Source: Psychrobacter sp. UBA5136
GTDB taxonomy: Bacteria; Pseudomonadota; Gammaproteobacteria; Pseudomonadales; Moraxellaceae
Direction of reading: 5' to 3'
Assembly (NCBI RefSeq): GCF_002414005.1
Contig: NZ_DHYG01000056.1
Coordinates: forward strand, 3,216-67,215
Length of the DNA stretch: 64,000 nt
Shown here in pieces: positions 1 through 11,742 of this stretch. Below the pieces are notes generated by a model that worked only from the letters and a program-made list of their open reading frames with translations, did not search any database and was not told the DNA's origin. Both the position numbers and the translations under genes were made by a program. Within the stretch, counting starts at the first letter, position 1. The number at the start of each line of letters is the position of its first letter.

Positions 1-47
1 AGCATACTATTTTTGAAAAATTAGGTCAGCGTAGCAAACGCTCCGCT

Positions 48-160
48 GTCTAAGACCGTAGGTAGAAAGCAGTTTTGCGTTATAGTTCATATTGATAGCA
101 AAGAGCTGCTTTTGTTAATCGACGACAGATGAAAATCTTAGTTGTCCTACGCAGACGGTG
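48..160 (+). promoter_or_regulatory. Ribosomal protein L10 leader (autoregulatory 5' UTR of rplJL)
   Basis: The segment GACCGTAGG at 54-62 can pair with CCTACG at 146-151, which is followed by CAGACGG and GTGA. This closing-stem arrangement is the one I know from the gammaproteobacterial L10 leader, where the L10-(L12)4 complex binds its own mRNA and represses translation of rplJ and rplL. It lies about 230 bases upstream of the rplJ start. The rest of 161-391 is AT-rich leader with no gene. The promoter is probably upstream of the window. The assignment rests on the paired motif and position; I could not run a covariance model. Confidence 0.8.
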
Positions 161-391
161 ACCCACCCAGTTGTTGATAAGAGCCGATAGATTGGTATTT
201 ATACTGAGCTATTACTTGATGTCATTCTGATAACGGTGCCGTAATCAGTCGTTATGAGTAGATTTTATTTTTATAAAATTTATGAGTAACGTGTCGTATC
301 AAGTCAGTCTTAGTCTCTTGTTTAAAATTGAAAACCTAGGTTTTTGAGTATTTAAACTAGAGCAGATTGATAAGATTAAAGGAGTCAACTT

Positions 392-919
392 ATGGCATTA
401 ACGCTAGAGCAAAAACAACAAGTTGTGGCTGAAGTGTCTGAAGTTGCTGCTAATGCTTACTCAGCAGTAGCTGCCGAATATCATGGTATTGGTGTTGCAA
501 AGCTTACTAAGCTGCGCGAACAAGCCCGTGAGAAAGGCGTGGTTTTGAAAGTGGTAAAAAATACCCTAGCAAAACGCGCTTTTGAAGGCACTAACTTTGA
601 GAGCATGTCAGACCGTATGACTGGTCCATTACTTTTGGCTTTCTCTATGGAAGATTTGGGATCTGCTGCTCGAGTTGTTTTCGAGTTCAGTAAAGAGAAC
701 AAAGCTTTAGAGACCAAATTGGTATCAGTCGGTGGTGAAGTTTATGGTCCAGAAGAGCTAGAGCGCGTATCGAAGCTACCAACTCGCGACGAAGCAATCT
801 CTATCTTGATGGCAACTATGAACGCACCAGTGACCAAGCTTGTCCAGACTATGAACGCAGTTCCTGGCAAGTTCGTTCGCACGGTAGCGGCAATCAAAGA
901 CGCAAAAGAAGCTGCTTAA
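392..919 (+). CDS. rplJ: 50S ribosomal protein L10
   Basis: L10 forms the base of the ribosomal stalk, binding 23S rRNA through its N-terminal domain and carrying L7/L12 dimers on its C-terminal helix. The 175-residue product has the typical start (MALTLEQKQQVV), the conserved VVKNTLAKRA segment near residue 53, and an Ala-rich C-terminal tail. Its length fits the family, which is usually 165-175 residues. A strong AAAGGAG ribosome binding site precedes the ATG. It is followed by rplL after 126 bases and preceded by an L10-type leader, so both genes are probably under feedback control by L10. Confidence 0.97.
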   Translation: MALTLEQKQQVVAEVSEVAANAYSAVAAEYHGIGVAKLTKLREQAREKGVVLKVVKNTLAKRAFEGTNFESMSDRMTGPLLLAFSMEDLGSAARVVFEFSKENKALETKLVSVGGEVYGPEELERVSKLPTRDEAISILMATMNAPVTKLVQTMNAVPGKFVRTVAAIKDAKEAA

Positions 920-1045
920 TTGCTTGTTTTAACGTAACTTTGACATCGCTGATTGCACTGTATTGTCATTTCTATTTTAAATTTTGGCAAGCAATCCAAG
1001 TGATATTAAAATCAATTAATTTTTATCAGATAACGGAGAGTTCTC

Positions 1046-1420
1046 ATGGCACTATCTAAAGAAGATGTGTTAAACGCAATCGCTGAAATGTCAGTAATGG
1101 ATATCGTTGAGTTAATCAGCGACATGGAAGAAAAATTCGGCGTAACTGCTGCTGTAGCTGCTGCTGCACCTGCTGCACCTGCTGCTGGTGGCGCTGCTGC
1201 TGAAGAAAAAGACGAGTTTGACGTTGTTCTTGCTAGCTTCGGCGACAAGAAAGTTGGCGTTATTAAAGCCGTTCGTGAAGCGACTGGTCTTGGCTTAAAA
1301 GAAGCAAAAGATTTGGTTGAAAGCGCTCCAGCTCCAATCAAAGAAGGCGCATCTAAAGCTGAAGCTGAAGAGTTGAAAAAGAAACTTGAAGAAGCTGGCG
1401 CAACTGTTGAACTAAAATAG
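1046..1420 (+). CDS. rplL: 50S ribosomal protein L7/L12
   Basis: This is the multi-copy stalk protein that recruits translation GTPases. The 124-residue product shows the N-terminal dimerisation region (residues 1-35), an Ala/Pro/Gly-rich hinge (about 36-52) and the C-terminal domain with KVGVIKAVRE and GLGLKEAKDLVE motifs that contact elongation factors. The start ATG follows an ACGGAG site. The gene is the second of the rplJL pair and is followed immediately by a strong hairpin with a T run, so most transcripts probably end there rather than continuing into rpoB. Confidence 0.98.
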   Translation: MALSKEDVLNAIAEMSVMDIVELISDMEEKFGVTAAVAAAAPAAPAAGGAAAEEKDEFDVVLASFGDKKVGVIKAVREATGLGLKEAKDLVESAPAPIKEGASKAEAEELKKKLEEAGATVELK

Positions 1421-1435
1421 TTTAACAGCAGTACG

Positions 1436-1476
1436 AAAAAAAGCTGGTAATGCCTTGCATTGCCAGCTTTTTTTTA
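1436..1476 (+). terminator. Rho-independent terminator/attenuator after rplL
   Basis: An 11-bp stem (GCTGGTAATGC pairing with GCATTGCCAGC, one G-U pair) has a 3-base loop. It is flanked by an A run upstream and at least eight T downstream. It starts about 20 bases after the rplL stop codon. In related bacteria an attenuator at this site sets the ratio of ribosomal protein to RNA polymerase synthesis. Confidence 0.85.
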
Positions 1477-1615
1477 CTATAATTCGTAGCTTGACCTTTT
1501 GTGTCTGCCAACATACGTATGCAACATCACGGTGGATACCCATCAAAAGGACAGACGATAGCGATGCAAGTAAACACAGTGCAAGCACACTTAGTAGTTA
1601 TTGAAAACAGTTAAT

Positions 1616-1650
1616 ATGGCTAAACGTCGATCGATGTTTGGCATTTTTTT
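1616..1650 (+). terminator. Second terminator-like hairpin upstream of rpoB
   Basis: GGCTAAACGTCG pairs with CGATGTTTGGC (with G-U pairs) and is followed directly by seven T. It lies about 140 bases after the first terminator and 650 bases before rpoB. No gene lies between the two hairpins, so it may back up the first terminator or end a short RNA made from the spacer. Confidence 0.65.
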
Positions 1651-1731
1651 GTGTCTGCATGCTTTCCATTAACACTATAGTTTATACTGATTTTAAAAGT
1701 TAGTGTTTTAAAGTCATTATTTTTAAAAATT

Positions 1732-1761
1732 ACAGTTTCTAATATTACAGTTTCTAATATT
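1732..1761. repeat. 15-bp tandem duplication
   Basis: ACAGTTTCTAATATT occurs twice head to tail (1732-1746 and 1747-1761). A diverged third copy, ACTGTTTCTAAGATTT, lies at about 1778-1793. It is non-coding and sits in the rplL-rpoB spacer. Confidence 0.9.
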
Positions 1762-2300
1762 ATTTTTTTCTAAAAACTACTGTTTCTAAGATTTATAGTT
1801 GTCCCAATTATCATCAATAATCTAAACACTGTTAAATAAGTTCTCTGGTAAGGTTTTACTGTCAGTATATAAGCTCGTAGACGGTAGATATCAGCGACGA
1901 TATTACTTATGATTGTAATTAGTGATTGGTTTTAAAAGATAAATAGCAACGACACTTTAAGTGAATTTACAAAGACAATCAACGGTATCTAAATGCCAGT
2001 AATTGGCTTAGCTACTGACCAGTGATTGCTCTTGAGCATTAAAAAGTTAAAGGGTGTAGGGCATTGAAATTCACAGTGTGAGCACTCATATAGGCATGCT
2101 TAGATGCCGATTTACGCTTAAATAAGCTGGGTTAATCATGCACTATACGCGTGAATTAATCATCAGTCATTAGATGAGCATGAATATCCGTTTTATATTA
2201 TCGTTTACGTCGCTAGGCTTGCACAATATTTATATCAATAGTATTGATGCACGCTGGCCACGCTTTCAATTTGTTTCCACGTTTACTGTAAGGACTCTCG

Positions 2301-6419
<4,119 letters not shown>

Positions 6420-6456
6420 ATTAGAGCAACGACAACCGTTGTTTAACCTAGTTGTC

Positions 6457-6495
6457 CACTAAAGGCAGTTTGCGTTATTGCTGCTGCTTTTAGTG
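6457..6495 (+). other. Stable hairpin without T run between rpoB and rpoC
   Basis: CACTAAAGGCAG (6457-6468) pairs along 12 bp, with one G-U, to CTGCTTTTAGTG (6484-6495) around a 15-base loop. There is no T run afterwards, so it is unlikely to terminate. It could be an RNA processing or stability element in the rpoBC message; that role is inference. Confidence 0.6.
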
Positions 6496-6585
6496 ATTTG
6501 TCTCAACCCTATTCATTGCCTTCATTCATCTTAGCCGCGCTCCTAATACGCTGTCAGATGATTGTAAAGATAACGGAGAAGCAAC

Positions 6586-9500
6586 TTGAAAGATTTACTC
6601 GATATCATGCAAAGCCCTACCGGCACCGGTAACCATGAATTTGACAGTATTCAAATTACTTTAGCCTCACCTGATGTGATCAAATCATGGTCACATGGTG
6701 AAGTTAAAAAACCTGAAACCATTAACTATCGCACCTTTAAGCCTGAGCGTGACGGTCTGTTTTGTGCCAAAATCTTTGGCCCAGTAAAAGACTTTGAGTG
6801 TTTATGTGGTAAATATAAGCGCCGTAAGTTCCAAGGCGTTATCTGTGAAAAATGTGGCGTTGAAGTCACCACCGCTAAAGTGCGTCGCGATCGTATGGGT
6901 CATATTGACCTAGCCAGTCCTGTTGCGCATATTTGGTTCTTAAAATCATTACCAAGCCGCATTGGTTTACTGCTAGACATGACGCTACGTGACATCGAGC
7001 GTGTGCTTTATTTTGAAAGCTATATCGTCACCGAGCCTGGTTTGACTTCTTTAGAGAAGTATCAGCTGCTTGACGATGAAGATTATTATAAAGCGCTTGA
7101 AGAATTTGGTGATGAATTCACCGCCAAAATGGGTGCTGAAGCGGTTCAAGACCTGTTAAAAGACATCGATTTAGACATCGAGATTGATGAGCTGCGTGAG
7201 GCCATTCCGCAAACTGGTTCTGAAACCAAGCTTAAAAAGATGTCTAAGCGTCTTAAATTATTAGAAGCCTTCCGTGATTCTAATAACAAGCCTGAGTGGA
7301 TGGTAATGAATATCTTACCAGTATTACCACCAGATTTGCGTCCGCTAGTACCGCTAGAAGGCGGCCGATTTGCGACTTCAGATCTAAACGATCTATATCG
7401 CCGCGTAATCAACCGTAACAACCGTCTAAAGCGTTTATTAGAGCTAAGCGCCCCTGACATCATCGTACGTAACGAAAAACGTATGTTGCAAGAATCAGTC
7501 GATGCCTTGCTTGATAACGGTCGCCGCGGCCGTGCGATTACCGGTAGTAATAAGCGTCCGTTGAAATCTTTGGCAGATATGATCAAAGGTAAGCAAGGTC
7601 GTTTCCGTCAAAACTTACTTGGTAAGCGTGTTGACTACTCGGGTCGTTCGGTCATCGTTGTAGGGCCGACCCTGCGTCTACATCAGTGTGGTCTGCCGAA
7701 GAAAATGGCTCTAGAATTGTTTAAGCCATTTACTTATAACAAACTATTATCTCATGGTTTAGCCACGACGATTAAAGCGGCTAAAAAGATGGTAGAGCGT
7801 GAAGAGCCACAAGTGTGGGATATGCTGGCTATGGTTATCCGTGAGCATCCAGTACTACTGAACCGTGCGCCAACGCTTCACCGTTTGGGCTTACAAGCGT
7901 TTGAGCCAGTATTGATTGAAGGTAAAGCCATCCAGCTGCACCCACTCGTTTGTACCGCGTTCAACGCCGACTTTGATGGTGACCAAATGGCCGTGCACGT
8001 GCCATTGACCCTAGAAGCACAGCTTGAGTCACGTGCGCTGATGATGTCAACCAACAACATCTTGTCGCCTGCCAACGGTGATCCAATCATCGTACCGTCA
8101 CAAGACGTTGTACTTGGTTTGTATTACATTAGCCGCTCGTCAATCAATGCCAAAGGCGAGGGTATGATTTTTGCCACCGTTAATGAAGCCTTGCGTGCGA
8201 TTGGTTCAAACGATTTGCATGTTAACGCCAAGATTAAAGTGCGTGTGACTGAAACACACGTCGATGAAGAAGGTAATCAGACCAAAGAAGTTAAGTTACA
8301 AGATACCGTTGCCGGTCGCCTACTTATCTGGAACATCATGCCTAAAGGTATGTCGTTCGACGAGTGTAACGAAGAGATGACCAAGAAAAACATCTCTAAG
8401 TTGATCAACTCTTGCTACCGTAAAGTTGGCGTCAAAGAAAGTGTTATGTTTGCTGACCAATTGATGTACCTAGGTTTTGCACAAGCAACCTTATCTGGCG
8501 TGTCTATCGGTATTGATGACATGGTGATTCCACCGCTGAAAAAACAAATCATCGAAACCGCCGAAGCTGAAGTTCGCGAAATTGAAGATCAGTTTGAGCA
8601 AGGTTTTGTGACCGCAGGTGAGCGTTATAACAAAGTCGTTGATATTTGGTCACGTACCAATGATAAAGTCGCCAAAGCGATGATGGACAACTTGGCAACG
8701 GATAAAGTTATCAATGCTAAAGGTGAAGAAGACGAGCAAAAATCGTTTAACTCTATCTTTATCATGTCAGATTCTGGTGCTCGTGGTAGTGCGGCACAGA
8801 TTCGTCAGTTGGCAGGTATGCGTGGTTTGATGGCAAAACCGGATGGTTCAATTATTGAAACGCCGATTAAAGCCAACTTCCGCGAAGGTTTGACGGTGCT
8901 TCAGTACTTCATCTCAACGCACGGTGCGCGTAAAGGTCTTGCCGATACCGCACTAAAAACCGCTAACTCAGGTTACTTGACGCGCCGCTTGGTTGACGTT
9001 GCCCAAGATTTAGTTATCACTAGTGAAGATTGTGGTACTGAGGAAGGCTTGCTCATGAAGCCGCACATTCAAGGTGGCGAGATCATTGAGAAACTCGGTG
9101 AGCTAGTACTTGGTCGTGTGACCGCGCGTGATGTCACTTATAACGATGATGCGTCAAAAGTCTTGATTCCAGCGGGTACCTTGATCGATGAGTATTGGGT
9201 AAATGTACTGGATAACAACGCGATTGATGATATCTGGGTACGCTCAGTTATTACTTGTGATGTTGAGCATGGCGTATGTTCACAGTGTTATGGTCGTGAC
9301 CTTGCACGTGGTCATAAAGTGAACATCGGTGAGTCAGTCGGTGTCATGGCAGCGCAGTCTATTGGTGAGCCTGGTACTCAGTTAACGATGCGTACCTTCC
9401 ACGTTGGTGGGGCGGCAAGTTCTGCGTCTGTGGACAACAGCATCTCAGCACGTAATGCTGGTCAAGTGCACTTTGAAAACATGAAAACGGTACAACATAC

Positions 9501-10806
9501 CGATGGTCACTTGGTTATCGTATCGCGTTCAGCTGAGCTGGCATTGACCGATGAGCTTGGTCGCGAGCGTGAGCGCTATAAAGTCCCTTATGGTTCAAGC
9601 GTGTTGGTTAAGAACGAAGAGCAGGTCGAAGGCGGTCAAACCATCGCTAAATGGGATCCGCACACGCATCCAATTATCACAGAATTTGCGGGTACAGCAC
9701 GTTTTAGTGATATCGTTGATGGGTCGACAGCGACAGTTAAAGTCGATGAAGCAACTGGTATGAGCTCGTTTGAGATTCTAGCTACGCGTGATCGTTCAAG
9801 CTCAGCCAAAGACTTACGTCCGGCGATTATTTTGAACACCGACGAAGGCAAAGAAGTGGTTTACTTCTTACCAGCTGAAACCATCATCCGCGTTAGCGAT
9901 GGCGAAAAAGTTGCAGCAGGTTCGGTCCTAGGCCGTGTACCACAAGCGTCTTCAGGTACCAAAGATATCACTGGTGGTCTACCACGTGTTGCTGATTTAT
10001 TTGAAGCACGTCGTCCGAAAGATCATGCCATCATGGCAGAAATGACGGGTGTCGTAAGCTTTGGTAAAGAGACCAAAGGTAAAAACCGCTTCATTATCAC
10101 TAATGAAGATGGCGAAGTGCATGAAGAGCTGATCCCGAAATGGCGTCAAATTAACGTCTTCGAAAACGAAACCGTTGCTCGTGGTGAGATTATTGCTGAT
10201 GGTCCACAAAACCCGCACGATATTTTACGTCTAAAAGGACAAACCGCGCTTGCTGACTATATCGTAAACGAAGTACAGGACGTCTATCGTCTGCAAGGCG
10301 TAAAAATCAACGACAAGCACATCGAAGTTATCATTCGTCAGATGCTACGTAAAGTTGAAGTAACGGATGGTGGTGATTCAAGCTACTTTAAGGGTGATCA
10401 GGTTGAATACGCTGATGTGAAAGCATTAAATGCCAAACTAGAAGCGGAAGGCAAATTCCCAGTCAAGTATGAGCGTCAATTACTGGGTATTACCAAAGCA
10501 AGCTTGGCAACGGAAAGCTTTATCTCAGCAGCGTCGTTCCAGGAGACCACGCGTGTGCTAACGGCGGCGGCTGTAACAGGTAAAGTGGATGAGCTACGTG
10601 GACTAAAAGAAAACGTGGTGGTAGGTCGCTTGATTCCTGCTGGTACGGGCCTTGCTTATCATAAAACCCGTAAAGAAAAAGCCGACCAAAGACTGCAAGA
10701 CAATGATTTGAATGCAGCCTTTGATATGACAGCCAGTACGGATAGCAAGGACTTTGCAAGCTTTGATGAAGCGTTTGCCCAAGAGCTTAATCAGGGTAAT
10801 CACTAA
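6586..10806 (+). CDS. rpoC: DNA-directed RNA polymerase subunit beta'
   Basis: The beta' subunit carries the catalytic magnesium site. The 1406-residue product contains the N-terminal zinc-binding cysteines (CLCGKYKRRKFQGVICEKCG, near residue 70), the absolutely conserved NADFDGDQMAVH loop holding the three catalytic aspartates, and the second zinc site (CDVEHGVCSQCYGRD). The start is a TTG: the expected N terminus (KDLLDIMQSPTG) begins there and an ACGGAG site lies seven bases upstream. It is the last gene of the rpoBC unit and is followed by a strong terminator. Confidence 0.99.
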   Translation: MKDLLDIMQSPTGTGNHEFDSIQITLASPDVIKSWSHGEVKKPETINYRTFKPERDGLFCAKIFGPVKDFECLCGKYKRRKFQGVICEKCGVEVTTAKVRRDRMGHIDLASPVAHIWFLKSLPSRIGLLLDMTLRDIERVLYFESYIVTEPGLTSLEKYQLLDDEDYYKALEEFGDEFTAKMGAEAVQDLLKDIDLDIEIDELREAIPQTGSETKLKKMSKRLKLLEAFRDSNNKPEWMVMNILPVLPPDLRPLVPLEGGRFATSDLNDLYRRVINRNNRLKRLLELSAPDIIVRNEKRMLQESVDALLDNGRRGRAITGSNKRPLKSLADMIKGKQGRFRQNLLGKRVDYSGRSVIVVGPTLRLHQCGLPKKMALELFKPFTYNKLLSHGLATTIKAAKKMVEREEPQVWDMLAMVIREHPVLLNRAPTLHRLGLQAFEPVLIEGKAIQLHPLVCTAFNADFDGDQMAVHVPLTLEAQLESRALMMSTNNILSPANGDPIIVPSQDVVLGLYYISRSSINAKGEGMIFATVNEALRAIGSNDLHVNAKIKVRVTETHVDEEGNQTKEVKLQDTVAGRLLIWNIMPKGMSFDECNEEMTKKNISKLINSCYRKVGVKESVMFADQLMYLGFAQATLSGVSIGIDDMVIPPLKKQIIETAEAEVREIEDQFEQGFVTAGERYNKVVDIWSRTNDKVAKAMMDNLATDKVINAKGEEDEQKSFNSIFIMSDSGARGSAAQIRQLAGMRGLMAKPDGSIIETPIKANFREGLTVLQYFISTHGARKGLADTALKTANSGYLTRRLVDVAQDLVITSEDCGTEEGLLMKPHIQGGEIIEKLGELVLGRVTARDVTYNDDASKVLIPAGTLIDEYWVNVLDNNAIDDIWVRSVITCDVEHGVCSQCYGRDLARGHKVNIGESVGVMAAQSIGEPGTQLTMRTFHVGGAASSASVDNSISARNAGQVHFENMKTVQHTDGHLVIVSRSAELALTDELGRERERYKVPYGSSVLVKNEEQVEGGQTIAKWDPHTHPIITEFAGTARFSDIVDGSTATVKVDEATGMSSFEILATRDRSSSAKDLRPAIILNTDEGKEVVYFLPAETIIRVSDGEKVAAGSVLGRVPQASSGTKDITGGLPRVADLFEARRPKDHAIMAEMTGVVSFGKETKGKNRFIITNEDGEVHEELIPKWRQINVFENETVARGEIIADGPQNPHDILRLKGQTALADYIVNEVQDVYRLQGVKINDKHIEVIIRQMLRKVEVTDGGDSSYFKGDQVEYADVKALNAKLEAEGKFPVKYERQLLGITKASLATESFISAASFQETTRVLTAAAVTGKVDELRGLKENVVVGRLIPAGTGLAYHKTRKEKADQRLQDNDLNAAFDMTASTDSKDFASFDEAFAQELNQGNH

Positions 10807-10837
10807 TTTAAACAGTGTTTAGTTGTTGATTAAATAA

Positions 10838-10867
10838 GAAAGCCAGCCTAAGTTGCTGGCTTTTTTA
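10838..10867 (+). terminator. Rho-independent terminator after rpoC
   Basis: AAGCCAGC and GCTGGCTT form the stem around a short loop (CTAAGTT), followed by a run of T. It lies 32 bases after the rpoC stop. Confidence 0.9.
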
Positions 10868-11055
10868 TGGCTTAAAAAAAATAGATGAGGTAAATTATTT
10901 TCTTAGGAAGAGACGTAGGAAAATAGTACACTGCTATTTAGGTAACTGTATTTATTATCACAAAAGCTGTTTGCAAAATTTACTATTATACTCGTCATTT
11001 TTATGAAAAGACTTTAACGCATTCAATTTAATCACCGAACAATAAGGATAGGCGC

Positions 11056-11598
11056 ATGGCAGGTAAGACACGCGTTGCCAAATATCAAGCTGACCGTACC
11101 AATCAAAAACTGTATTTTTGTCGTTTGGCTTGTCAGGCAGCAGGTAACACTGACGATAAACAGCTATATCAAGCACATTGTGAAACCGCTATTTTTCACC
11201 TATACGGCACCTTTCTTGCTTTTATACAAGAGCTTGGACACTTTTATGGTTTAACGATGACGGCGCCAACCTTGCAAGATATTAAAGAGGCTCTTAGTGC
11301 TCGCACCCAAGTGTCGCCTGAAGTGCAGCGCTTACAACAGTTGCAGCAGCAAGGTTTTTTGGTCGACATAGAGCGTGCCTATCAGCGCTGTTTATATGCA
11401 GAGCTACCTAATAACGTGCTACCTGATAAGGTATTAGATGAAAAGGCGGCCAGCGGAATAAGAGAAGCGCCTGATCTGATTGTTAATGTCGTCACTTTAT
11501 CCAATCAGTGGCTGCCCGATGAAGCAACCATACGTGAATGGTGCCAGCAGTTTGCCGAGCTGGTCGAACAGCTGCGTGCGGGCATGGTGGAGTATTAG
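11056..11598 (+). CDS. DUF6586-family protein
   Basis: This 180-residue soluble protein resembles the uncharacterised DUF6586 family of Pseudomonas and Moraxellaceae. The N terminus reads YQADRTNQKLYFCRLA and is followed by an ETAIFHLYGTFLAFIQELGHFYGL helix region, both of which I associate with that family. No enzyme motif, signal peptide or membrane segment is visible. The ATG follows AATAAGGATAGGCGC. It stands alone between the rpoC terminator and a bidirectional terminator shared with the convergent mrcA gene. Function is unknown; the family name is from recall and not verified by search. Confidence 0.75.
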   Translation: MAGKTRVAKYQADRTNQKLYFCRLACQAAGNTDDKQLYQAHCETAIFHLYGTFLAFIQELGHFYGLTMTAPTLQDIKEALSARTQVSPEVQRLQQLQQQGFLVDIERAYQRCLYAELPNNVLPDKVLDEKAASGIREAPDLIVNVVTLSNQWLPDEATIREWCQQFAELVEQLRAGMVEY

Positions 11599-11674
11599 TA
11601 ACACGCAAAACTGTAGAGACTAAAGACTAGGAACTAGCGGCTTTACCTTTATCAATAGAAATTAAGCGCGCAAG

Positions 11675-11712
11675 AAAAGGTCTGGCAAAATGATATTGAG
11701 CCAGACCTTTTT
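11675..11712. terminator. Bidirectional terminator between the DUF6586 gene and mrcA
   Basis: AAAGGTCTGGC and GCCAGACCTTT form an 11-bp stem with an A run on one side and a T run on the other, so it can act on both strands. It lies between two convergent genes. Confidence 0.9.
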
Positions 11713-11742
11713 AATGTTGGGTTGAATTAAAATAGATATTAT

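Larger units (their letters stand above)
1477..2300. other. Long spacer between rplL and rpoB
   Basis: These 824 bases contain no convincing gene. They hold a second terminator-like hairpin (1616-1650), two copies of the word GTGTCTGC (1501 and 1651), and a 15-bp direct repeat (1732-1761) with a degenerate further copy near 1778. The remainder is AT-rich. A promoter for rpoBC would be expected here, but I found no pair of -35 and -10 boxes good enough to mark. Confidence 0.6.

Noticed and set aside
1..50. A short open frame in the first 50 bases that could be the end of rplA
   Set aside because: The residues do not resemble the L1 C terminus and the frame runs into the L10 leader stem, so it is probably chance.
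1012..1341. 109-codon open frame antisense to rplL
   Set aside because: Ala-rich shadow of the rplL hinge region.
7146..7586. 146-codon open frame antisense to rpoC
   Set aside because: It lies wholly within conserved rpoC coding sequence, and has no ribosome binding site and no recognisable product.
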